A DNA stretch of 5,334 nucleotides from Coprothermobacter sp. (GCA_003476705.1 DMVM01000018.1:203-5536), one strand, 5' to 3'; shown: positions 1-5,327, numbered from the stretch's first letter. Made by a program: numbers and translations. The notes: a model not told the origin generated them from the letters alone.

Positions 1-20
1 GAATCCCGTTGCCCGCTCCA
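1..20 (+). tRNA. tRNA-Gly, 3' end only
   Basis: The first 20 bases have the form of a tRNA 3' end: the last four bases of a T-loop (GAAT), the 3' strand of the T-stem (CCCGT, 5-9), the 3' strand of the acceptor stem (TGCCCGC, 10-16), a U discriminator at 17 and an encoded CCA (18-20). A GCGGGC-type acceptor stem with U73 is typical of bacterial tRNA-Gly, which is why I name glycine; the anticodon lies outside the window, so the identity is inferred. It ends 6 bases before the tRNA-Cys gene, so the two are probably co-transcribed. Confidence 0.75.
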
Positions 21-26
21 AAAAGC

Positions 27-100
27 GGCGCCTTGGCCGAGCGGTTAGGCACGGGACTGCAAATCCCTGTAGGGCGGTTCGACTCCGCCAGGCGCCTCCA
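27..100 (+). tRNA. tRNA-Cys (anticodon GCA)
   Basis: This is a complete cloverleaf of 74 nt with encoded CCA. The acceptor stem GGCGCCT (27-33) pairs perfectly with AGGCGCC (90-96). The anticodon loop is CTGCAAA with GCA at 59-61, which reads UGC and UGU cysteine codons. The T-arm is GGCGG, loop TTCGACT, CCGCC (73-89). The discriminator at 97 is U, the known identity base for cysteinyl-tRNA synthetase. The anticodon stem has four strong pairs, with a C·U mismatch at its top (C52 with T66), where related tRNA-Cys genes often have a G·U pair. It follows the tRNA-Gly end directly in a tRNA cluster; the promoter must lie upstream of the window. Confidence 0.97.
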
Positions 101-171
101 TAAAATGGCTCGTGCTTCAGAATTTCTGCTCATTTCTCGCAATAGGACAAAACGGTGCAAAAAGCTATTTC

Positions 172-194
172 AAAGCCCAAATTTCCGGCTTTTT
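172..194 (+). terminator. weak rho-independent terminator candidate after the tRNA cluster
   Basis: AAAGCC (172-177) can pair with GGCTTT (187-192) across a 9-base loop, and the right arm runs into a short T-tract (five T from 190). It lies 70 bases after the tRNA-Cys CCA end, a sensible place for the tRNA operon to stop. The stem is only six pairs and half of them are A·T, so this is a candidate only. Confidence 0.35.
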
Positions 195-212
195 CTGCCT
201 GGCTCGATTTTC

Positions 213-260
213 TTCATACTAGCCATACGGAACTCTTTAGTTTCGTGTGGTTTGTTTGAT
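213..260. repeat. inverted pair of 20-bp repeat units (palindrome)
   Basis: TTCATACTAGCCATACGGAA (213-232) matches the third unit of the array at 2184-2203 at 18 of 20 positions. The other strand's copy, TTTCGTGTGGTTTGTTTGAT (241-260), matches the reversed unit at 2164-2183 at about 15 of 20. The two copies face each other across 8 bases. Together they form a palindrome: 223-233 pairs with 240-250 in an 11-pair stem (two of them G·T) with a 6-base loop. A T-rich run follows the stem, so the hairpin might also act as a terminator. I do not recognise the repeat family. Confidence 0.6.
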
Positions 261-443
261 TTCAATTTGATGAAGGCTGCAAATATCACGTGATTGTCTT
301 GCTTGCCATACTTCGCTCTCTCTGTTCTGGCGGATCAGGCTACGGGGCTCTTTTTGAATTAAACAAGCACTGATAAAAGACTCTGGTACAAAAAGTTAAC
401 CCAAATTCCCCTCTGTCCTTTTCTTGTTGACCAAGCAGTTTAA

Positions 444-472
444 TTGAAGGTGACTACGCGCCAAGGTATAAT
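444..472 (+). promoter_or_regulatory. sigma-A-type promoter for the SnoaL-GNAT gene
   Basis: A perfect -10 box TATAAT (467-472) lies 17 bases after a -35-like TTGAAG (444-449, four of six matches to TTGACA). Transcription would start near 479, giving a leader of about 80 bases before the ATG at 562. I see no clear regulatory hairpin in the leader. The only downstream gene on this strand is the SnoaL-GNAT gene. Confidence 0.65.
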
Positions 473-561
473 AAACTAAACGAGATTAACACAAATTGCA
501 TAGTTCTCAAGGAATCTGATCAGCTGAAAGGAACATTTAGTTGGAATGTGAGGTAGTTATG

Positions 562-1500
562 ATGAATGTTTTATCATTTTGGGAGAGCGTTCTCAAGCAA
601 GATGCTGATGGTCTCAAGCACTTTTTCCATCAGGATGCTGTCATCAGATGGCACTGTACAAATGAGAAATTTACTGTAGAAGAATACATACGGGCAAACT
701 GCGAATGCCCCGGTGATTTGGCCAGAGAAGTTGAGCTCATTGAAGAGATGGATGACGAAATCGTGACGGTAACACACGTTCATCCTACCGACCATTCCAG
801 TTCTTTTCATGTTGTTTCTTTTTTGAGAATGATCGACGGCAAGATTTCTACCATGGACGAATATAGGGCAGATGATGTTCCTTCTCCTCAATGGCGGCAA
901 GCGATGAAAATCGGTATACCTATCCGACAGGCAGATACCATGGCTTATGCGCCAGTTTATTCAACTACTTACACTAACCCAAAGAACGGCGAAAGAATCC
1001 ATCTTAAGATCAGAGAAAGCCTTGAACAAGACTTGGATGATATTCGCAGTCTTTGGGCTGACGGCCTGGTGATGCATTATGTCGGCTTCCCTGAGGGGCT
1101 CAAACTGACAAAAGAACAGATGAAAAGCTGGTATGACCGACTGATCCAGACCAAGCCTGAAAGCAATCATTTTTCTATTTTCGCCGATGACCAATATGTT
1201 GGCGAAAGCTATTACAGAATTGACAGAGAACACGATAACCTAGCCGCTTTGGACATAAAACTGTTTCCACATGCACATGGCAAGGGGCTGGCTGTGCGTT
1301 CACTGTACTTTACAATTGAGCAAGCCTTTAAGTATGGCGCAGACAAGGTCTATGTTGACCCCAATCCTGAGAACAAAAAAGCACTTGCATTGTACCAACG
1401 GCTAGGCTTTGTAACTAAAGAATACCCACCCCACCTGAAAAGAGTAGCAGCGGACTACAACGCCGTATACATGGAAAAAGAAAGACCATTTAGACTCTAG
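562..1500 (+). CDS. SnoaL/NTF2-like domain fused to GNAT N-acetyltransferase
   Basis: This is a 312-residue two-domain protein. Residues 1-115 resemble SnoaL/NTF2-like cone-fold proteins common in Clostridia: an N-terminal helix (FWESVLKQDADGL), then RWHCTNEKFTVEEYIRANCE, and a closing segment near SFHVVSFLRMIDGKISTMDE. After a linker of about 30 residues, 146-310 look like a GNAT acetyltransferase. The acetyl-CoA motif is FPHAHGKGLA (235-244); its HxxGxG replaces the usual Q/RxxGxG/A. The GNAT-typical KALALYQRLGF lies at 273-283. The substrate is unknown; neither domain alone predicts it. I chose the ATG at 562 because GAGGT (550-554) sits 7 bases upstream and the protein then begins just before the first helix. 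A TTG at 541 with AAAGGA (527-532) would add seven residues and cannot be excluded. It appears monocistronic and is cytoplasmic (no signal peptide or membrane segment). Confidence 0.85.
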   Translation: MNVLSFWESVLKQDADGLKHFFHQDAVIRWHCTNEKFTVEEYIRANCECPGDLAREVELIEEMDDEIVTVTHVHPTDHSSSFHVVSFLRMIDGKISTMDEYRADDVPSPQWRQAMKIGIPIRQADTMAYAPVYSTTYTNPKNGERIHLKIRESLEQDLDDIRSLWADGLVMHYVGFPEGLKLTKEQMKSWYDRLIQTKPESNHFSIFADDQYVGESYYRIDREHDNLAALDIKLFPHAHGKGLAVRSLYFTIEQAFKYGADKVYVDPNPENKKALALYQRLGFVTKEYPPHLKRVAADYNAVYMEKERPFRL

Positions 1501-1553
1501 AAGGTTACGATATACTTGCGTGTCAGCGAATAACTAAGAGGGCTTAGAATGCA

Positions 1554-2085
1554 ATGAGAATTATGGGAACAAAGATAACCTTAGGCCTATTTTGTGAACA
1601 AGATATAGATGTTGTTATCCGCTGGACTGTAGAGACTGAATGGCTAGATTGGGTTGCACCATGGGAATTTTGATCCGGTTGAGTACAGAAAAAGAAAAAT
1701 ACGTGAACCTTAAAATAGAAAAAAGAGTGGATTTATACTATCAGCTGGAAAGAGTTACTAGAGATGAACATAAACAGATAGGCTGTGTTAATTGATGAAG
1801 CAAACAAGGCTGACAAGCAAAGTTTGCAATTAGTATAGGCATACAGAAGAAAAATGTGCGACTGAATCTTGAAGCTTTACATTGAATACGCATTAGATAA
1901 GGGTATTCCAGATATTTACACGCAGATGTGGTTTGGCAATTATAGAGTCATCAAACTGATGCAAAAATGGAATTTGAGCTTATTAATACTAATAAGCATT
2001 ACCGTCTGGTTCGAGGCGAGTTTGAGATGGATATGCTTTTAAGCCAAATAAAGAGTTCCTTTATAGAAGTTTTGTCGATAAGTAG
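1554..2085 (+). pseudogene. decayed GNAT acetyltransferase gene (RimJ/RimL-like)
   Basis: No single frame is open, but a GNAT-type protein can be followed across frames. It begins at ATG 1554 with ITLGLFCEQDIDVVIRWT and EWLDWVAPWEF, then meets TGA at 1671. One base on, the frame continues as DPVEYRKRKIRE to about 1707, then shifts again to LKIEKRVDLYYQLE and stops at 1793. Further shifts near 1791, 1822 and 1871 lead to LYIEYALDKGIPDIYTQMW, another near 1967 to FELINTNKHYRLVRGEFE, and a last near 2040 to KPNKEFLYRSFVDK, ending at TAG 2083-2085. So there are at least six frame changes, and the acetyl-CoA-binding segment around 1826-1875 is also shortened. A possible ribosome site GAGGG (1538-1542) remains. 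It belongs to a different GNAT subfamily from the intact neighbour, so it is not a simple tandem copy of it. The frame changes are seen directly; the family is inferred from the recovered segments. Confidence 0.82.
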
Positions 2086-2143
2086 CTTTTAATCAACAAA
2101 TGGCATGTGCTCTTGGCTCAGATATTATCCTGACTAATAGAGG

Positions 2144-2224
2144 CTCAGACCTGTAATACGAAACGCAGACAAGCGACACGAAAGTCATACTAGCGATACG
2201 GAACGCTGAACTAATAGCACGAAA
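2144..2224. repeat. array of four degenerate 20-21 bp direct repeats
   Basis: Four units follow each other without spacers: 2144-2163 (CTCAGACCTGTAATACGAAA), 2164-2183 (CGCAGACAAGCGACACGAAA), 2184-2203 (GTCATACTAGCGATACGGAA) and 2204-2224 (21 bases, ending GCACGAAA). Each ends in ACGRAA; neighbours agree at about 14 of 20 positions. A repeat of about two helical turns puts the conserved ACGRAA cores on one face of the helix. The same unit occurs inverted at 213-260. The array lies between the GNAT pseudogene and the 3' end of the convergent minus-strand gene. It has no unique spacers, so it is not a CRISPR array. Its function is unknown. Confidence 0.7.
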
Positions 2225-2243
2225 CGAAAGAGGTAAAATACAT

Positions 2244-2270
2244 TTGCACCCGTTTGCACCCTGTTGCGTC
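2244..2270. repeat. short 10-bp direct repeats (TTGCACCC)
   Basis: TTGCACCCGT (2244-2253) is followed directly by TTGCACCCTG (2254-2263) and by a partial third copy beginning TTGCGTC (2264-2270). The spacing is one helical turn. It starts 20 bases after the 20-bp array. The 8-mer TTTGCACC also occurs on the minus strand at 154-161, near the other copy of the 20-bp repeat family. No promoter with good spacing is formed by these repeats, and no function is apparent. Confidence 0.5.
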
Positions 2271-2316
2271 TTTTGTATGGATTATATTCGTTTTGAAGTA
2301 GAATGTCACATACTCC

Positions 2317-2799
2317 TTAAAGCTTGTAGCCGATCTTTCTAAGTAAATCTTTACGGTCTTTTACGGCTTCCTCGTCTTCAAAACCAAGTGGAGAAAAACC
2401 ATCAACCACTCCAAGAACAGCGTTCCCCATGTCAGTTTTAGCAACTATTACTTGCATAGGATTAGCGCCTGCAGCATAAATGTGAGCCACTTCGGGGACA
2501 TTCTTAATGGCATTTAACACATTGACTGGGTAACCTTCTTCCATGACGATGATAAAAAAGTGACCTGCACCAATGTTCATGGCATTCTTCTTAGCTAATT
2601 CGATTAGCCTGTCGTCATTGCCGCTAAACCTAATCAGCCGCGGGCCAGAAGCTTCATTGAATGCGACCCCAAAACGTATATTGTAGTTACTGTTTACTAT
2701 GGCCTCATGGAGATCTTCAACAGTTTTTATAAAATGTGCTTGTCCTAAAATAACATTTTGCTGCTCTTCCTTCTGCACAGGCACTAATAGAATTTCCAC
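2317..2799 (-). CDS. adenosine-specific kinase family protein (PF04008/DUF355)
   Basis: This 160-residue cytoplasmic protein matches the small family known as adenosine-specific kinase, found in archaea and in thermophilic and anaerobic bacteria. Family signatures run along its length: NVILGQAHFIKTVEDL (15-30), FGVAFNEASGPRLIR (43-57), GAGHFFII (77-84), PVNVLNAIKNVPEV (91-104), GVVDGFSP (130-137) and the characteristic C-terminus RKDLLRKIGYKL. Length is normal for the family. The biochemical role rests on limited work on an archaeal member, so the substrate in this organism is uncertain. The frame is open further upstream, to 2883, but that would overlap the divergent hrcA-like gene and add hydrophobic residues absent from the family. 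The start is taken as GTG (2799-2797), which gives the expected MEILLVPV-type start; TTG at 2802-2800 lies 8 bases from the ribosome site and is an equal alternative. It is divergent from the hrcA-like gene, with about 60 bases between the start codons. Confidence 0.88.
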   Translation of the reverse strand: MEILLVPVQKEEQQNVILGQAHFIKTVEDLHEAIVNSNYNIRFGVAFNEASGPRLIRFSGNDDRLIELAKKNAMNIGAGHFFIIVMEEGYPVNVLNAIKNVPEVAHIYAAGANPMQVIVAKTDMGNAVLGVVDGFSPLGFEDEEAVKDRKDLLRKIGYKL

Positions 2800-2810
2800 C
2801 AAAATTGCCA

Positions 2811-2816
2811 CCTCCT
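2811..2816 (-). promoter_or_regulatory. ribosome binding site AGGAGG that fixes the start of the adenosine-specific kinase
   Basis: Read on the minus strand the sequence is GAGGAGGTGG, a near-perfect Shine-Dalgarno site. It lies 8 bases before TTG (2802) and 11 bases before GTG (2799). It falls inside the longer open frame, which shows that translation begins after it and not at the upstream ATG at 2883. Confidence 0.85.
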
Positions 2817-2836
2817 CAGAGAATGGTCTGTTCCTA

Positions 2837-2851
2837 TTATTGATATAATAA
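2837..2851. promoter_or_regulatory. small inverted repeat over the hrcA promoter, possible operator
   Basis: TTATT-GATAT-AATAA is an inverted repeat with 5-bp arms and a 5-base centre. It covers the -10 box of the rightward promoter and lies in the short divergent spacer, so a protein bound here could control both genes. It is very AT-rich and short, so chance is a real alternative. It does not resemble CIRCE, the usual HrcA operator. Confidence 0.3.
2841..2849 (+). promoter_or_regulatory. extended -10 promoter of the hrcA-prmA-rsmE operon
   Basis: TGATATAAT has a perfect TATAAT (2844-2849) preceded by TG one base upstream, the extended -10 form that can work without a good -35 box. No TTGACA-like sequence lies at the right distance. 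Transcription would start near 2856, only about five bases before the ATG at 2861, so the message would be almost leaderless. This fits the lack of a Shine-Dalgarno site in front of that ATG. Confidence 0.5.
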
Positions 2852-2860
2852 ATCAAAGTT

Positions 2861-3838
2861 ATGACAGAAAGGCAAAGAAACATATTGATTGCTCTTGTTG
2901 ACTCTTACCTGAAGAACGGCCGCGCTCCTTCTTCTGCGCAGTTGTCAGAAATGCTAAACAAACAGTGGAGCAGTGCCACCATACGTAATGAACTGGCAAT
3001 GCTTGGTAAAAAAGGATATCTAAAGCAGGAGACAAGGGTATCTCCTTATGAGCCCACTGAAGAAGGAGTCAGTCTGTACTTTGGCATGAAACTAATTGAG
3101 GCCCTCTTAAAGAATACATATGAAACTAACGCAGAATTTAGCCAGATGGAGGCAACTACAGTAGAAGATGTACTAGTAAATGGTGTTCAGTGGGTTAGCG
3201 AGGACGTGGGTTCTCCCTCCATTGGTATAGCCTTTGCCAAGCCAATGGTCTCTACCGTTAGATTTATCCCCATAACTGCTACAAAAGTTGCGCTAGTAGT
3301 AGTTTTTGACGATGGGACTGTAGAGTCAGGTGTAGTGAACCTTGAGATGGCAGTCACAGAGGCAAGTATGGAACTGCTTAGTTCTCTCATAGAAGAGCTG
3401 ATTAAGAATAAATCGTGTTCTGACGCCGCCGATATCATAAAAGATAAAACAGACCTATTTGACAAAAAGTACGGGCCTTTAAGGGACGTATTATACCGTT
3501 TACTTAAACAGAATGCTGGAAACCCAAAAGCAGTATACTTTTTAGGCGACAATCCCTTGCCCGAAACAATTAAAGAGATAAACACGCTACTCGAGGTAGC
3601 TAAGCAAAATCCTATATATGTCTATAACAGAATATTGTGGAGGATAGATCTTGGTGTTCTCTTGGACAAAGTTTTGGTGAATCAAAGCGTTGGCATGTTT
3701 GCAGACATAAGTACTAGCAAAGTTATGAGTTTCATGGGTACTTTTGTAAGGCGCGATAAGGATTTAGAAAAAGTAATTGATACTTTGAAAGGTGTGAAGG
3801 ATATTGCCAGAAAAGAAATTCAAAAGATATGTGATTAA
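2861..3838 (+). CDS. hrcA: diverged HrcA-family heat-shock transcription repressor
   Basis: HrcA represses chaperone operons by binding CIRCE and is kept active by GroEL. This 325-residue protein has the expected length and order. An N-terminal winged helix (1-70) has TERQRNILIALVDSYL, the recognition region SSATIRNELAMLGKKGYL (37-54) and a PTEEG wing remnant (65-69). A GAF-like effector part includes VALVVVFDDGTVESGVVNL (143-161), matching HrcA proteins. Two parts are unusual: the wing reads RVSPYEPTEEG where SAGRxPTxxG is usual, and the last 60 residues lack the usual IGPxRMxY-like segment and end in a lysine-rich helix. It may therefore bind another operator or respond to another signal. 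ATG 2861 is the first start in frame and the helix-turn-helix needs it, yet there is no ribosome site. Its end overlaps prmA by 35 bases. An alternative is an HrcA paralogue with a new role. Confidence 0.78.
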   Translation: MTERQRNILIALVDSYLKNGRAPSSAQLSEMLNKQWSSATIRNELAMLGKKGYLKQETRVSPYEPTEEGVSLYFGMKLIEALLKNTYETNAEFSQMEATTVEDVLVNGVQWVSEDVGSPSIGIAFAKPMVSTVRFIPITATKVALVVVFDDGTVESGVVNLEMAVTEASMELLSSLIEELIKNKSCSDAADIIKDKTDLFDKKYGPLRDVLYRLLKQNAGNPKAVYFLGDNPLPETIKEINTLLEVAKQNPIYVYNRILWRIDLGVLLDKVLVNQSVGMFADISTSKVMSFMGTFVRRDKDLEKVIDTLKGVKDIARKEIQKICD

Positions 3839-4595
3839 GGTGGAAAACGAACAAGATTTTGAGAAGTTATTAGCTGGCCTACATGAATGTTTTCCTAACA
3901 TGGGTTATCTCGTACAAAATGCAAATGGAACAACCATAGTCGAGTTCTACCTTCCTGAAGATGCTAAACCTCCAGAAGATATTGCCAAACGCTGGCTTAT
4001 AGAAGAGCTGGGTTATGATAACCAACAATGGCTAGATGACCTAAGGGGTAAATTCAAAGGGGTTAATGTGGCTGGAACTCGAATTTTACCACCATGGGAA
4101 GAACATCGTGAAGATGACATACTAATCTATCCCGGCATGGCATTTGGAACTGGAGAACACGCGAGCACACAACTGGCTTTGGTTCTTCTAAGTATTCTTC
4201 CGTTGCAGGGAAAAAGTTTTCTTGATGTTGGAACGGGAAGCGGCATATTAGCTATCTACGCAAAAAAACGAGGATGCTCTAAGGTAACGGGTGTAGATAT
4301 TGATCCCATTTCCGTGGAGAACGCTTTGGACAACGCAAAACTAAACAATGTAGAGATAGGTTTTGAAGTAGCTGACGCCTACGAATTAAAGGGTGAGTAC
4401 GATGTTGTGTCCGCTAACTTAGTTACTGATCTTCTCTTGGGCCTCAGAGGGGTTTTACAACGTTTGACAAGAGAATTCTTAGTACTTTCTGGAATTCCTT
4501 TTGAAGATTACCATAAAATCGTGGAATCCTTTGGTGAGCCTTATTCGGCTGTTTTTGGTGAAGGCTGGGTTGCTTTCGTCTATAGAAGAGCATAA
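3804..4595 (+). CDS. prmA: ribosomal protein L11 methyltransferase PrmA
   Basis: PrmA uses S-adenosylmethionine to methylate lysines and the N-terminus of ribosomal protein L11. The 263-residue protein has a short N-terminal substrate-recognition domain (about 1-90) and a class I methyltransferase domain. Key motifs are LPPWEEH (95-101), GMAFGTGEHASTQ (111-123, the PrmA signature, usually GxAFGTGxHxTT), the SAM loop FLDVGTGSGIL (139-149), DIDP (165-168), SANLV (203-207, where most PrmA have ANIL) and LSGI (228-231). It is shorter than the roughly 300 residues usual in Firmicutes, close to the compact thermophile form. The start TTG 3804 is chosen because it is the only one that keeps the first strand KRYVIKV; AAAGGTG (3788-3794) lies 9 bases upstream. 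GTG at 3831 is a shorter alternative without a ribosome site. It overlaps the hrcA-like gene, which implies coupled translation, and rsmE follows after 3 bases. Confidence 0.9.
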   Translation: MPEKKFKRYVIKVENEQDFEKLLAGLHECFPNMGYLVQNANGTTIVEFYLPEDAKPPEDIAKRWLIEELGYDNQQWLDDLRGKFKGVNVAGTRILPPWEEHREDDILIYPGMAFGTGEHASTQLALVLLSILPLQGKSFLDVGTGSGILAIYAKKRGCSKVTGVDIDPISVENALDNAKLNNVEIGFEVADAYELKGEYDVVSANLVTDLLLGLRGVLQRLTREFLVLSGIPFEDYHKIVESFGEPYSAVFGEGWVAFVYRRA

Positions 4596-4598
4596 AGT

Positions 4599-5327
4599 AT
4601 GCGCAAATATAGAGTGTTTGTGGAAAACAGCCTCATCAATCTGGACAAAAGAGTCGTTACCTTTGACAAGAGTCTGCAGCATTACATAGAACAGGTTTTA
4701 AGAGGAGCTCAGGGCTGTAAAATAGTAGTGTTTGATGGCAGCGGGAAAGAGTATATTACCGCATACGACAGCGAGACTAAGTCTTTGGTCATTGAAGATG
4801 TGGTTTCTAATTGTATACAAAAAAGCTTCTCCATTTCACTGTTCCAAGCTGTTCCAAAAGGTACCGCCATGGATGACATAATAGCTCTCTGTTCACAGCT
4901 TGGAGTTGATCAAGTATACCCAATGATCACAGCTAGAACTACTGTAAAACAAGTGAGTAGCAATAAACTGTTGCGTTGGCAGCGTATTGCTTTAGAATCG
5001 TGCAAAGTAGGTGGATTTTGCAGTACAACTGAGGTAAAGGAGCCACTTTTTTTAGGAGATGTTCTAGCGCTGCTCAATGAAGCTGACTTGGTACTTTTTC
5101 TTTACGAAAACGGAGAAGGCAACCTAAGAAACTATACTCCGGAAATTCAAAGAGCTAATCATATTGCACTAGTTGTAGGTCCAGAAGGGGGCTTCGACCC
5201 ATCTGAAGTAGAGGAGCTTTCCAAACGCGCAATTACTACAAGCTTGGGTACAGTCATATTTAGGAGCAGATGGGCAGCTTCCGTTGCCGTGACGGCTATT
5301 GATTTTATAAAAGGGCTTGTAGGATGA
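4599..5327 (+). CDS. rsmE: 16S rRNA (uracil-1498-N3)-methyltransferase RsmE
   Basis: RsmE methylates N3 of U1498 in 16S rRNA and is a SPOUT enzyme with a knotted SAM site. At 242 residues it has normal length. The N-terminal PUA-like part includes HYIEQVLRGAQGCKIVVFDGSG (split as HYIEQVLRG and IVVFDGSG, 28-49). The SPOUT domain has QAVPKGTAMDDII (83-95), LGVDQVYPMITART (101-114), RWQRIALES (126-134), VVGPEGGF (192-199) and SLG (215-217). Two conserved places differ: the usual EA..QSGR is ESCKVGGF (133-140), and LRTETA in the knot is FRSRWA (221-226). This may alter or weaken catalysis. ATG 4599 follows the prmA stop by 3 bases, with a weak GAAGAG (4585-4590) as ribosome site. The order prmA-rsmE is conserved in Firmicutes. 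Confidence 0.9.
   Translation: MRKYRVFVENSLINLDKRVVTFDKSLQHYIEQVLRGAQGCKIVVFDGSGKEYITAYDSETKSLVIEDVVSNCIQKSFSISLFQAVPKGTAMDDIIALCSQLGVDQVYPMITARTTVKQVSSNKLLRWQRIALESCKVGGFCSTTEVKEPLFLGDVLALLNEADLVLFLYENGEGNLRNYTPEIQRANHIALVVGPEGGFDPSEVEELSKRAITTSLGTVIFRSRWAASVAVTAIDFIKGLVG

Larger units (their letters stand above)
101..443. other. gene-poor spacer between tRNA-Cys and the SnoaL-GNAT gene
   Basis: I see no convincing gene in this stretch. It contains a weak terminator-like hairpin (172-194) and an inverted pair of 20-bp repeat units (213-260). A possible third, more diverged unit lies at 297-315. On the minus strand a 55-codon frame is open from 334 to 170 but has no ATG near its upstream end and no ribosome site. 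An open plus-strand frame from 9 to 293 runs through the tRNA genes and is not credible. Confidence 0.6.

Noticed and set aside
27..100. tRNA-Cys as an integration (att) site
   Set aside because: No copy of the tRNA 3' end was found later in the window, and there is no integrase gene.
9..293. Open plus-strand frame of 94 codons
   Set aside because: It runs through the tRNA-Gly end and the whole tRNA-Cys gene, has no ribosome site, and the peptide has no recognisable motif.
516..523. 8-bp palindrome CTGATCAG before the SnoaL-GNAT gene
   Set aside because: Too short to separate from chance and not linked to any hairpin or known site.
574..900. Minus-strand open frames inside the SnoaL-GNAT gene (also 961-1233)
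   Set aside because: They lie opposite a gene with clear domain motifs, and their translations look like antisense shadows.
2144..2224. CRISPR array
   Set aside because: The repeats follow each other with no unique spacers, and there are no cas genes.
2254..2288. Rightward promoter formed by TTGCAC or TTGCGT and TATATT
   Set aside because: The spacings are 23 and 13 bases, outside the working range, and the site points into the 3' end of a minus-strand gene.
2800..2860. CIRCE operator search in the hrcA promoter region
   Set aside because: No TTAGCACTC/GAGTGCTAA-like arms are present; only a short AT-rich inverted repeat is visible.
3187..3585. Minus-strand open frame inside the hrcA-like gene
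   Set aside because: It is antisense to a recognisable coding sequence, is serine-rich and low in complexity, and has no ribosome site.
4479..4689. Small open frames on both strands at the prmA-rsmE junction
   Set aside because: Both overlap the well-supported prmA end and rsmE start in other frames and show no motifs.
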